36,655 nt of DNA. It comes from HGM11416 sp964532155. GTDB lineage: Bacteria; Bacillota; Clostridia; Christensenellales; Borkfalkiaceae. The stretch covers positions 1-36,655 of the forward strand of contig CAZHGN010000011.1 in NCBI GenBank assembly GCA_964532155.1, in the 5' to 3' direction. Below are positions 25,868 through 34,808 of the stretch, one piece after another. The position numbers and the translations under genes are program-made. Numbering within the stretch: position 1 is the first letter of the stretch; every line of letters begins with the position of its first letter. Below the pieces are notes generated by a model. It searched no databases. It had not been told where the DNA came from and saw nothing but the letters and a program-made list of their open reading frames with translations.

Positions 25868-25991
25868 GCATAGGTTATAGGATTGCTTAGGCGTAACGGC
25901 TTAGGCTTAGTAAGATATGTTCGGCGCCGATTTTTGCGGCGACTGCACGGTTAAAAACCAATGCTTCGGGGGAGGGGCTTTTCTCCCCCGA
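25864..25991 (+). other. Stem-loops between binding protein and permease genes
   Basis: CTAAGCA/TGCTTAG (25864-25870 with 25884-25890) and a stronger TCGGGGGAG/CTCCCCCGA (25966-25974 with 25983-25991) lie in a 205-nt gap. Without a T-tract they resemble the mRNA-stabilising hairpins known behind binding-protein genes such as malE, which let the binding protein outnumber the permeases. Confidence 0.6.
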
Positions 25992-26072
25992 GAAAGCCGC
26001 GGTTTAAACGTTTGTCTAAAATCTTTGAGGCTGACGGTTCGCGGAGGAAATAATTAAAAAAAGGCAATACCC

Positions 26073-27131
26073 ATGCAAAAAACTAACAAAACTAACGAAA
26101 CGTCTATTTTTTCGCGCGTTAAGGGGGCTGTAAGCGCTGCTTGTAGGGCTGTTAGCGATTTCTTTTACGATTTATCCGTTAAGTTGCACAACGCGCTTAA
26201 AAAGGGTAAAAAACAAAAGACTCAATCGTTTTCTGCCGTAAGAAAAAAACAGCTTATATTCTATTTTTCAATAGTCGCGTTGCCCCTTATTCAATATTTT
26301 ATATTTTATATATACGTTAACTTTAATTCCGTATTGCTCGCGTTTAAGCAATATAAGGTGGTAGACGGATTAACCCGTTACGAATTTATCGGCGTTAAAA
26401 ACTTTACCGACTTTTTTCAGCAATTCTTCAGCGGTACGGACTTTAAAAATATGGCGTTAAACTCGCTTATTATTTACGCGTTCGGGCTACTGTTTTGCAC
26501 GCCGCTATCGCTGCTGTTTTCGTATTACATATATAAAAAGTTCGCTCTAAGCGGGTTTTTTAGGGTAATGCTCTTCTTGCCCTCGATTATATCTTCGCTC
26601 GTTACCGTGTTCATGTATAAGTTTATGTTAGACCAAGCTTTACCTAAAATGGTAGAAACTTTGTTCGGTATTACGATAGATGCGCCCATGAGCAATCCGG
26701 ATAACCTTATGGGGGCAGTGTTGTTGTTTAAATTTTTGTGCGCGTTCGGCGGCGGCGTTATAATGTATTCTAACGCGATGGCGAGAATACCCGTTTCGGT
26801 AACCGAATACGCCGCAATAGACGGCGTTACTCCTTTCCGCGAATTCTTTTCGATAGTGCTTCCGCTTATTTATCCCACGCTTTCAACCTTTTTAATTGTC
26901 GGCGTGGCGGCATTCTTTACCGATCAGGCGTATTGCTTCGAAATGTTCGCAACGAACGCGGATATTAGCGTTCAAACATTCGGCTATTATCTGTTCGCAC
27001 AAACGTATAAGTCGGAAAGCAACTATCCCTTCGCTTCAGCGGTGGGCTTGGTGTTTACTTTAATCGCGGTGCCTCTTACTTACGGCGTTAAGGCGATTTT
27101 AGATAGGCTGGATCCCGAGGTTTCGTTTTAG
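26073..27131 (+). CDS. ABC sugar transporter permease (LplB/UgpA type)
   Basis: 352 residues with six transmembrane helices, the first at about 59-82. The EAA loop that docks the ATPase is EYAAIDGVTPFREFFSIVLP at 245-264. An unusual basic, lysine-rich cytoplasmic extension of about 55 residues precedes the first helix; a shorter extension is common in this subfamily. Start ATG with a modest AAGG; a GGAGG further up (26043-26047) is 25 nt away with an in-frame stop between, so it cannot serve an earlier start. It forms the channel with the next gene's product. The usual MsmX-like ATPase is not encoded nearby. Confidence 0.93.
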   Translation: MQKTNKTNETSIFSRVKGAVSAACRAVSDFFYDLSVKLHNALKKGKKQKTQSFSAVRKKQLIFYFSIVALPLIQYFIFYIYVNFNSVLLAFKQYKVVDGLTRYEFIGVKNFTDFFQQFFSGTDFKNMALNSLIIYAFGLLFCTPLSLLFSYYIYKKFALSGFFRVMLFLPSIISSLVTVFMYKFMLDQALPKMVETLFGITIDAPMSNPDNLMGAVLLFKFLCAFGGGVIMYSNAMARIPVSVTEYAAIDGVTPFREFFSIVLPLIYPTLSTFLIVGVAAFFTDQAYCFEMFATNADISVQTFGYYLFAQTYKSESNYPFASAVGLVFTLIAVPLTYGVKAILDRLDPEVSF

Positions 27132-27141
27132 GAGGGCGCAA

Positions 27142-28014
27142 ATGAAAAAAGGTAAAATTTCTATCGGAATATTCTACGCTCTCGTTTTAATAGTGCTTAT
27201 AGCTTATTGCTTGGTGCTGTTCGCGATAGTTTATTTAACGGCGGTAACCTCGCTTAAAAATTTACCCGATTTTATGGCTAACCGCATAGGTTTGCCTAAA
27301 GAATGGGTGTTTAAGAATTATGTGGACGCGTTCGAACTGTATAAACAAAAAATCGACGGCGGAAGATGGGTTTATTTCGGCGAAATGTTTTATAACTCAC
27401 TTCTTTACGCTGTAGGCTGCGCCGCTTTCGCCACCATAACACCGTGTTTGGTAGCGTATTGCTGCGCTAAATACAAAGTGTTTTTAAACAAGTTTATTTA
27501 CGGAACCGTTATAGTAGGTATTATCTTACCCGTAGTAGGCACGTTGCCTTCTTCTATCTTGGTCATGAAAAGCCTTCGGCTTTACGATACCATGATAGGT
27601 ATGTGGATAATGAAACTTAACTATATGGGCACTTACTTTTTAATATTCTACGGCACGTTCAAGGGGCTTTCCGACGAATATAAAGAAGCCGCTGTCATAG
27701 ACGGCGCCGGTGAATACACTGTGTTGCTCAAGGTCGTGTTGCCACTCGTTTCGGGAACTATTGCAGCGGTGTTCTTGCTTAACTTCATATCGTTCTGGAA
27801 CGATTATCAAACCCCGCTTATTTATTTGAAAAACGTTCCCACGGCGGCGGTAGGGCTGTATCGTTTCGTATACATTCCTGTTTCGGCAACTAAAAGCACT
27901 AAGCCTATGCAAATGACGGGGTGTATGATTATGTTCTTGCCCGTGTTTATTTTGTTTATGTGCTTTAGAAATTTATTTATGGGAAATCTTACCGTAGGAG
28001 GTATTAAGGGATAA
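27142..28014 (+). CDS. ABC sugar transporter permease (LplC/AraQ type)
   Basis: 290 residues, six helices. The EAA loop is EYKEAAVIDGAGEYTVLLK at 179-197 followed by VVLPLV. It is 10 nt after the first permease with GGAGG directly ahead, so the two are co-translated and form the heterodimeric channel. In this family imported sugars are mostly oligosaccharides, including aldotetraouronate or host-glycan pieces. No sign of truncation. Confidence 0.94.
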   Translation: MKKGKISIGIFYALVLIVLIAYCLVLFAIVYLTAVTSLKNLPDFMANRIGLPKEWVFKNYVDAFELYKQKIDGGRWVYFGEMFYNSLLYAVGCAAFATITPCLVAYCCAKYKVFLNKFIYGTVIVGIILPVVGTLPSSILVMKSLRLYDTMIGMWIMKLNYMGTYFLIFYGTFKGLSDEYKEAAVIDGAGEYTVLLKVVLPLVSGTIAAVFLLNFISFWNDYQTPLIYLKNVPTAAVGLYRFVYIPVSATKSTKPMQMTGCMIMFLPVFILFMCFRNLFMGNLTVGGIKG

Positions 28015-28015
28015 C

Positions 28016-29803
28016 ATGATGAACAAAAAAATTATTACCATTGCACTTAGCGTGTGTTTGGCATTGTGCCTTACTATAGGCGCTCCGCTCATTATAAACG
28101 CCGCCTCTGCAGACGATTTGCAAATTAGCTACGAATACGTGCAAACCCAAGCTTTTATGGGCGAGCGCGTGCAATTCCCGCAGGTTAAAGCCGTTAACCC
28201 CGAATTCGTCGAAAGCATTACGGTCGCGGTTAAAACACCTTCGGGCAGAACGATATTCGCTAACGATAAATATTTCGTTCCCGAAGAGGAGGGCGAATAT
28301 AAGTATTTTATAACGGTTAAAGCGTATGACGGCGATACCCGCACCGAAAACAAAACGCTTACCGTTACCAAGACGGACTATCCTGTTTTGGCAACCGCGC
28401 CGTACATTCCCGCGGCGTTCGTTTCGGGCGAAACTTACGAGATTCCCGTTGCCGAATTCGTCGATTATAACGCGGATACTCCCGCTCAAACTACTTACAC
28501 CGTCAAATACGTAACGGCAAACGGTGCGGAAAGTTCGGTTAGCCGTTCGTTTACGCCTACCACAACCGTTCACGGCGATAAAATTAAACTGGTTTACACG
28601 GCTACTTCTTCGGTTACCGGTAAAAGCAACGTTTTGCAATATTCAGTTCCCGTGCTTTCGGCTAACTCGGTAGTCGAAGACGTTCCGTTCTACGCTTACG
28701 AGAAACTGTTTTACACCGAGGACGGCGCTTCGCTTACTACCGTTTCTAACGGCGTGCGTATTGACTTAAACAATCCCGCGTCTGTTGCATTCGCAAACAA
28801 AGTAGGAGCAAATTTCTCGTTCCGCTTAATTCCTACCGATGCCAACTCGTTCGATAACGTAGTGGTTACCGCTACCGATAGCGAGAATAAGGATATTGCC
28901 GTTTCGCTGGAGTTTGAAAAAAACGGCGTTTCTTCAACCGAAACAACTATGATTTTCTGCGGAAAGCGCATTAGCGTTACGGGTTCGTTCTTTAATATGA
29001 AGGACGGCTTGGGCATTGAGTTTAACAACGGCTCGCTGTACGTTAAAGACGACGCCGCCGTGAACGTTGCCAGAATTTCGCAAACGGACGACGGTCGTGA
29101 ATTTAACGGATTCCCCTCGGGATGCGTTTACCTTACGATTAACGTAAAATCGGTTAACGCCGCTTCCGCAATTATTGTAAACCATATTAACAAACACTTT
29201 TTCGATACCGACGGTCTCGATTTCGTTTCACCCGACGTGGTATATAAAACTCAGCTTAAAAAATCCCCCGTTTACGCGGGCGAAACGGTTAAAATCCCCG
29301 TTGCTAAATCTGCAGACGTTATAGATCCCGACGTAACGATTACCGTAACCGTCGTTAAAGAGGGTAGTACCGAACCCCTAAACGACGTTGACGGCACGCC
29401 TATCAATAAACTTGCTTGCGATAAAGATTATTATTTCGTGGCGGCTCAGCCCGGTAACTACGTCGTTACTTACGAAGCTCAAGACGCTTCGGGTAATAGA
29501 TACACCACGGGGCGCAACGTCGTTTACGTTTCGGATAACGTTAAGCCGACTATTGGAATAAATTCGGCAATTCCTACGAAAGTTACCGCGGGTAGAAAAA
29601 TAACGCTTCCCACGTATACGGCTTCCGATAACGGCGAATATACCGTTTTGGTTTACGTCGTTTGCCCCTCTAGCGGCTACGTCATGTTAGACGGCGGGGC
29701 AGAATTTACCTTCACCGATAAGGGCACTTATTATTTCCACTACGCCGTGTTCGACGAATATTTTAACTTCGCCGAAGTGTGCGTTAAAACGGAGTGTGTA
29801 TGA
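28016..29803 (+). CDS. Secreted Ig-like repeat protein, function unknown
   Basis: 595 residues. A Sec signal peptide (about 1-32, ending INAASA before DD) is present, but no lipobox, no LPXTG and no C-terminal membrane helix, so it is probably secreted or held non-covalently. The body is Ig-like or related sandwiches; near 475-505 YVVTYEAQDASGNRYTTGR and then VSDNVKPTIGI are the boundary between two DUF5011/HYR-like units, a pattern it shares with the giant lipoprotein. It starts 1 nt after the permease stop and ends in an ATGA overlap with the DUF4838 gene, so it belongs firmly to this transporter operon. Two successive ATGs are possible starts. A role as an accessory binding protein is inferred. 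Confidence 0.75.
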   Translation: MMNKKIITIALSVCLALCLTIGAPLIINAASADDLQISYEYVQTQAFMGERVQFPQVKAVNPEFVESITVAVKTPSGRTIFANDKYFVPEEEGEYKYFITVKAYDGDTRTENKTLTVTKTDYPVLATAPYIPAAFVSGETYEIPVAEFVDYNADTPAQTTYTVKYVTANGAESSVSRSFTPTTTVHGDKIKLVYTATSSVTGKSNVLQYSVPVLSANSVVEDVPFYAYEKLFYTEDGASLTTVSNGVRIDLNNPASVAFANKVGANFSFRLIPTDANSFDNVVVTATDSENKDIAVSLEFEKNGVSSTETTMIFCGKRISVTGSFFNMKDGLGIEFNNGSLYVKDDAAVNVARISQTDDGREFNGFPSGCVYLTINVKSVNAASAIIVNHINKHFFDTDGLDFVSPDVVYKTQLKKSPVYAGETVKIPVAKSADVIDPDVTITVTVVKEGSTEPLNDVDGTPINKLACDKDYYFVAAQPGNYVVTYEAQDASGNRYTTGRNVVYVSDNVKPTIGINSAIPTKVTAGRKITLPTYTASDNGEYTVLVYVVCPSSGYVMLDGGAEFTFTDKGTYYFHYAVFDEYFNFAEVCVKTECV

Positions 29804-31728
29804 TGAGAAAAAATTTGTTTAAAAAATTGTTGTGTTTGGTTCTTGCAGGCGTAAGCGCTATTTCTTTGTTCGCTTGTGCTTCTTCAGAAGAGGACGATCC
29901 TCCTTCGTCTTCGCCCGTCGATCAAACGGTTAAGCCCACCGGAAGGTTCTTCGTTAACGACGGCGCTTCCGATTACGTTGTTTTAATGCCCGAAAAAACG
30001 GATTACAATTTATTAATCGCGCGGGACGAAATAGTTAGCGCTGTCGAAAACGCGTGCGGTTATACCTTACCCGTTGTAAATGCGTTAACCGAGGGTAAAA
30101 AGTATATATCCATCGGCGAAACCACGCTTTTAGCCGAGAAAAGAGATCAAGTAGTTACCTCGCCGATAGTGCAAACGGAATCACGCGTGGTAACCTTCGA
30201 AGACAATTATTTCGTTCTGGGCTACGATAGCGAATATACCGTTTACGCCGCTTATGAACTTTTAGAGCGCTTGGTCGGCTTTAAAGTTTACTCATTAGAC
30301 GACGTTTACGTTAATAAACAAGAAAACGTAGAGTTGATGGATATTAACGTAAGCGAAATACCCGATTTCCCCGTGCGCGACGCCGAATACGATAGAATTT
30401 ACGACGGCGACGAGCGTTTGAACCGCAGAAGAATGAGGTCGGATTATATAAACGATACTTGGTTCTGCTATGGGCATACCTTAATATCTTATATAATGAA
30501 AAAGGATATGTATCTTTCGGAACACCCCGAATGGTATACCAAGCCCAATAACACCGAAATGGGTCAGCTCTGCCTTTCTAACGAAGAAATGATAGAAGCG
30601 TTTATCGCTCGCGTTAAAGGCATGATTCAGGAAGCGGGCGATATCACAAACAAGAAATTTTTCCACCTTGGCATGGAAGATAACTGGGACTATTGCAGAT
30701 GCACTAACTGTCAGGCTTTGGCTGCGGCTAACTCGGCATCGGGTTCCGATTCCGGCAATCGTTCGGCAAACTTTATAATATTTGCAAACAAAATAGCAAA
30801 GGCTATAAACGAAGACTGGGATTGGCTCCAAGAAAATTACCCCGGCAAGAAAATATTCTTCCCCATATACGCGTATTTCCACAACGAACAAGCGCCCGTA
30901 AAAACGGTGAACGGTGAAATCGTTCCCGTTAACGAAAACGTAATATTAGATGAAAACGTAGGCGTGCTTTACGCGCCCGTTACAGCTAACTTCGCTTATT
31001 CGCTTGACGATCCGCGCAGTAGAATAACTCCTACCATTAAAGAATGGCAAGCCGTTACGAGCAATATAATGTATTACGGTTATTGTGCGGAATTTGGCAC
31101 TTTACCCATTCCCATAAACGACCTTATCACGATGGACGGTACCATGAACGCTTTGCTCGGAGGCACTTATTATTACCAAGACCAAGGCGCAACGCTTACT
31201 AGAACTTCGGGTATGGAAGATTTAAGATACTACGTAAGATTTAATAAGCTTTGGGATACCTCGCGCAGCGTAGACGATTACGCTTACGAATTTATAGATT
31301 ATTACTATAAGCCCGTTGCAACAAAATTTAAAGAGTATTACGATTCGTTCACGGCGTTCCAACGTTATCAGGTTGAAAAGCTTGGCATAAAAGTTGGCGT
31401 ATTAGACCTCGATTACACTAGAGCCAGTAGCTGGCCCAAAGCTGCATTAGATAATTTCAACGCTCAGATAGACGATATGCTCAATGACCTTTTGCCGCTT
31501 AAGCAAACCGATCCCGCCGCGTATGAAAAATATTTCGATAGAATAAACAGCGAAAAAATTTGGATTTACTATATTTATTGCGATTCGTATAAAACATATT
31601 ACAATTCGCACGATTATTCTGCGCTTATCGATTTTATGCGTGAATATTGTCCTAAGTACGGTATAAACGAATATGTCGAATACGGTAAAATCACCGTCAA
31701 GTTCGATGCGTGGGAAAGCGCTCAATAA
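29800..31728 (+). CDS. DUF4838 lipoprotein with GH20-like N-terminal domain
   Basis: 642 residues. Lipobox LFAC with Cys26, then a small alpha/beta domain (about 45-170) like that found ahead of GH20 and GH67-type catalytic barrels (ISIGETTLL, FVLGYDSEYTVYAAYELLERL). The DUF4838 region follows, with the family hallmark GMEDNWDYCRCTNC at 291-304 including the Cys triad C299, C301 and C304. DUF4838 proteins are common in glycan-degradation loci of Bacteroidota and Firmicutes and probably are glycoside hydrolases or glycan-binding relatives; no activity is assigned by me. The start overlaps the previous stop (ATGA) and GGAG lies 5 nt upstream; the ATG 3 nt later is equally possible. Confidence 0.85.
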   Translation: MMRKNLFKKLLCLVLAGVSAISLFACASSEEDDPPSSSPVDQTVKPTGRFFVNDGASDYVVLMPEKTDYNLLIARDEIVSAVENACGYTLPVVNALTEGKKYISIGETTLLAEKRDQVVTSPIVQTESRVVTFEDNYFVLGYDSEYTVYAAYELLERLVGFKVYSLDDVYVNKQENVELMDINVSEIPDFPVRDAEYDRIYDGDERLNRRRMRSDYINDTWFCYGHTLISYIMKKDMYLSEHPEWYTKPNNTEMGQLCLSNEEMIEAFIARVKGMIQEAGDITNKKFFHLGMEDNWDYCRCTNCQALAAANSASGSDSGNRSANFIIFANKIAKAINEDWDWLQENYPGKKIFFPIYAYFHNEQAPVKTVNGEIVPVNENVILDENVGVLYAPVTANFAYSLDDPRSRITPTIKEWQAVTSNIMYYGYCAEFGTLPIPINDLITMDGTMNALLGGTYYYQDQGATLTRTSGMEDLRYYVRFNKLWDTSRSVDDYAYEFIDYYYKPVATKFKEYYDSFTAFQRYQVEKLGIKVGVLDLDYTRASSWPKAALDNFNAQIDDMLNDLLPLKQTDPAAYEKYFDRINSEKIWIYYIYCDSYKTYYNSHDYSALIDFMREYCPKYGINEYVEYGKITVKFDAWESAQ

Positions 31729-31774
31729 GCAACTTATTATTAAACAAACTAAAAAAACTTAATGCTGGTAGATT

Positions 31775-33484
31775 ATGCTTACTTTTTCGATAATAGGCTT
31801 GGGCAATAGAGGCTCGGTTTATGCAGACAATTTAATAAAACAAAAAAACGTTAAAATAGTTTCGGTTTGCGATACCGACGTTAAAAGCCTTAAGAAAGCG
31901 CAAGAAGTATACGGCGTTGCGGCGGAAAATACCTTTTTGAACGAAAACGAATTTTTCGCCGCCAAGCGCGCGGACGTTTTGCTTGTCGCCACGTTGGACG
32001 GCTTGCATTGCCGTCAAGCGGTTAAGGGTATGCAACTTGGCTACGACGTGCTTTTAGAAAAACCCGTTGCTCCTAACTTAGCAGAGGTAAACGAAATTTA
32101 CTCCGCCGCACAAAAGTACGGCAGAGAAGTCGTTATTTGTCATAACTTGCGCTATACGCCTTTCTATCAAAAAATCAAGATTTTAATTGCAGACGGAAAA
32201 ATAGGCAAGGTAGTTGGTGTAGAACAGTCTGAAAACGTTGCTTATCACCACTATATGTGCAGTTTTATCCGCGGAAAATGGCATAAAAACGCCCAAACCA
32301 GTTCTATAATTTTGCAAAAATGTTGCCACGATTTAGATATTATTTCATGGCTTATGGACGGGGCGGAGATCGAAAGCGTGCAGTCGTTCGGCGGCTTGAA
32401 TTATTACACCGCGGATAATAAACCTGCGGGCGCGGCTAACCGCTGCATGCAGTGCGGCTTTAAAAATTGCCGCTATAACGCGTTCGAATTTTATAAAAAA
32501 GCGCCCGAGGCGTTAGTCGTGCCTTACGGGTTCGAGCCTACCGACGAAAACTTGGCTAATTATTTGAACGAGCCCGATAACCTTTACGGACAGTGCGTTT
32601 TTGCTTGCGATAACGATGTGTGCGATAGGCAAACCGTAGAAATTAAGTTTAAAAACGGCGCTACGGCAAGCCTTATAATGCATGGTTTTGCGGCAGGGCA
32701 AACTAACCGTTATACCCACGTATACGGCGAAAAAGGCGTGATTTACGGAGATTTGGGCTCGGGCGTATTGAGCGTTGAATCTTTCGACGGTAATATCGAG
32801 TTTATCGATGTAAACGCCGATATTTCGGGCAACGACGCACACAACGGCGGCGACGCTAAACTTATAGCCGATTACGTAGAGTTTAAAACGAGCAAAACGC
32901 GCCCGCTCGGCATAAGCAAGCTTGAAGATTCATTGCAAAGCCATAGGCTGGCTTTCGCCGCGGAAGAGTTACGCGTTAAAAACGCGCAAAATCCGCACGG
33001 AGCGTGCGGCGATAATTTGCCCGCTCAAGGTTTAGCAAGCGGCGTTTACGCAGAAGTTTTAAGGCTTAAAACTCAAGAGCTTGGCGCGGTGCAAGCGATA
33101 ATTAGCACTGACGTCGTAAAAGCGGGCGAATTAAAAAACGCTTCGGGTAAAACGCTCGCCTTCGTTTGCGAGCTCGCCGGCGCAAAAATACAAAATTATT
33201 GCGTTAATATGGCAAAGCAGCCCTACGCGCACGGTTTTATAGATTTATATTTTGAAAACGGCGTTGCGGCAAGGTGCGCTTTTGCCGAGGCTGACGAAGT
33301 AAGAAAAAGCGAACTTCGAGCATACGGCGTGAACGCTGAGTTGTTTGCGGATTTTAATAACGGTGCTTTAAGGCTGTTAAAGGCTAAACTGTTCGATAAG
33401 CCCGACGAAATTACTTGCGAAAAAATAGGCGATTATTCGTCGGACTTAAGTGAGGACGTTAAAAAAATACTATCCGAGATTTAA
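31775..33484 (+). CDS. Gfo/Idh/MocA family oxidoreductase with C-terminal extension
   Basis: 569 residues. The Rossmann domain has GLGNRG (8-13) for NAD(P) binding and EKPVAP (95-100); the catalytic region shows K182 and HDLD (185-188). CMQCGFKNC gives three cysteines (224, 227, 232) that may bind a metal or form a structural site; similar Cys clusters occur in one subgroup of the family. The canonical fold is complete by about residue 410. A further ~160 residues, with FIDLYFENGVAARCAF, look like an extra beta-sheet domain that I do not recognise. These enzymes oxidise, reduce or hydrolyse sugars through a 3-keto intermediate. Last gene of the plus-strand run before a bidirectional terminator; 46 nt after the DUF4838 gene. 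Confidence 0.9.
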   Translation: MLTFSIIGLGNRGSVYADNLIKQKNVKIVSVCDTDVKSLKKAQEVYGVAAENTFLNENEFFAAKRADVLLVATLDGLHCRQAVKGMQLGYDVLLEKPVAPNLAEVNEIYSAAQKYGREVVICHNLRYTPFYQKIKILIADGKIGKVVGVEQSENVAYHHYMCSFIRGKWHKNAQTSSIILQKCCHDLDIISWLMDGAEIESVQSFGGLNYYTADNKPAGAANRCMQCGFKNCRYNAFEFYKKAPEALVVPYGFEPTDENLANYLNEPDNLYGQCVFACDNDVCDRQTVEIKFKNGATASLIMHGFAAGQTNRYTHVYGEKGVIYGDLGSGVLSVESFDGNIEFIDVNADISGNDAHNGGDAKLIADYVEFKTSKTRPLGISKLEDSLQSHRLAFAAEELRVKNAQNPHGACGDNLPAQGLASGVYAEVLRLKTQELGAVQAIISTDVVKAGELKNASGKTLAFVCELAGAKIQNYCVNMAKQPYAHGFIDLYFENGVAARCAFAEADEVRKSELRAYGVNAELFADFNNGALRLLKAKLFDKPDEITCEKIGDYSSDLSEDVKKILSEI

Positions 33485-33588
33485 CCGCTTTTACAGATCC
33501 GATCAACGCCGCAAAATTTGGGCGGATTAAAAAAAAGAGGCTCTGTAAGTCCGTTACGGCACTTCCGCGCGGGAAACGTAATAAAACT

Positions 33589-33613
33589 AAAGCAGCCGCA
33601 AAACGGCTGCTTT
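33589..33613. terminator. Bidirectional terminator between oxidoreductase and AraC genes
   Basis: Perfect 10-bp stem AAAGCAGCCG / CGGCTGCTTT (33589-33598 with 33604-33613), loop CAAAA, with T-rich ends on both strands. It serves the two convergent genes. Confidence 0.85.
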
Positions 33614-33643
33614 AATTGAATTGCAATAATATTTGCGTAGCTG

Positions 33644-34480
33644 TTATTTTATATAAGCCGGCGCGCTGTTTTTTCTGAACTGGGCGGGAGTGATTCCGTA
33701 ATGCTTGCGAAAACATGAAATAAACTGCGACGGACTAAAAAACGAAAGTCTCGAAGAAATATCTTCTACCGACGAGTTAGAGTTTAAAAGCAAAAACGCC
33801 GCCTCTTTAATTTTAACGTTTATTATATATTGCTTGGGCGATATTTCAAAGTAGTTTTTAAAAAGTGTGCAAAAGTGATTTTTGCAAAATCCGCAAAGCG
33901 CGGCAAGGTCGGTAACCTTTATCGGATGCTCTATGTTATCGTGAATGTATTTGGCTATTTTGTCAAGCTCGTCTTTATAAGGTATTTTTGTGTTATCAAC
34001 GCGGGTTATTTTGATATAATCGGTAACCATCTGAGTGCAAATAGCGTTGGCTTTAATAAGCGAAAGTTGGTCGTTTTGGTTTAAAAGATCTATCATTAGC
34101 ATGTAAGTATCGTGCTCGTTTTCAAAAGACTTTACATTAAACGGCTTATCGAATTCAAGAGGTAAACCTTTAACGTAAAACCATGCGCATAAAAAGTGCC
34201 AATCTTCATCCTCACTTTTAAAACTAACCGTTTCGGCGTGTTTTATAAACACTAAATCGTCGGTTGCAAGGCTTAGCTTGCCGTTTACGGTAGTTATTTC
34301 GCCGTAGCCCGAAAGTGTGTGTACCACGCCCACGAATTGCTCTTTTTGCGGTAAATTTTTGCTTTTATACGCCGTAAAAAAGTTGCTGTAGTTACTGCCC
34401 GTGCGTGTTATATAGGTCGAAACGAGGTTTAGCGAAACCTCGGTTGTTCTGGCATTTAAGCCGTAAACTGTTTTTCTCAT
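33644..34480 (-). CDS. AraC-family transcriptional regulator
   Basis: 278 residues. The N-terminal part (about 45-110) fits the cupin-like sensor of AraC proteins; the C-terminal ~100 residues (172-272) are the double helix-turn-helix, with VTDLAALCGFCKNHFCTLFK and, at the end, the signature FSPSQFISCFRKHYGITPAQFRK. Such proteins sense a sugar and activate nearby catabolic genes. It is convergent to the transporter operon and divergent from the deacetylase/GH36 genes, the typical place for the local regulator. AGAGG precedes the ATG. The effector is unknown. Confidence 0.95.
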   Translation of the reverse strand: MRKTVYGLNARTTEVSLNLVSTYITRTGSNYSNFFTAYKSKNLPQKEQFVGVVHTLSGYGEITTVNGKLSLATDDLVFIKHAETVSFKSEDEDWHFLCAWFYVKGLPLEFDKPFNVKSFENEHDTYMLMIDLLNQNDQLSLIKANAICTQMVTDYIKITRVDNTKIPYKDELDKIAKYIHDNIEHPIKVTDLAALCGFCKNHFCTLFKNYFEISPKQYIINVKIKEAAFLLLNSNSSVEDISSRLSFFSPSQFISCFRKHYGITPAQFRKNSAPAYIK

Positions 34481-34541
34481 TGTTTTTCCTCTTAAAAATC
34501 AAATAAAAGCGGCGCGGGCTTTTTTGATATTTTATAGATAA

Positions 34542-34570
34542 AGCATATATTAAATATTTATACTTGTCAA
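34542..34570 (-). promoter_or_regulatory. Promoter of the AraC-family gene
   Basis: Minus strand: TTGACA (34570-34565), 17 nt, TATGCT (34547-34542). The -10 has four of six consensus bases. Start near 34535. Confidence 0.6.
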
Positions 34571-34808
34571 GCAAAAATCGCGCTAAAAGTGTGGGCAACG
34601 CATAATTTTTAGGTGCGTAATATAAAACGATAAACTGTGAAAAAGTCAAAAAAGTTAAAACGTTAATCATAATCGGGGGCGCCAAACCGCCCGAATATGA
34701 AAAACAAAAAGATAGAAGCGAAAAAATCGCGCGGCGGCGCAAAAAAAGATTACTCTGCTGCGCTAAAAATACAAAAAGCACGAAAAGACACGAAAACAAG
34801 GAGTTTTT
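34571..34808. other. Divergent control region of the AraC and deacetylase genes
   Basis: Together with 34481-34541 this is a 328-nt gene-free interval. A 40-codon A-rich reading frame from 34697 runs on into the deacetylase gene and has no ribosome site; I reject it. No plus-strand promoter is clear. A GGAG (34800-34803) precedes the deacetylase. AraC operator half-sites may lie here but I cannot define them. Confidence 0.5.

Noticed and set aside
29800..31728. DUF4838 protein as homologue of the F. plautii GalNAc deacetylase
   Set aside because: I see no sequence feature that supports this; only the operon analogy exists.
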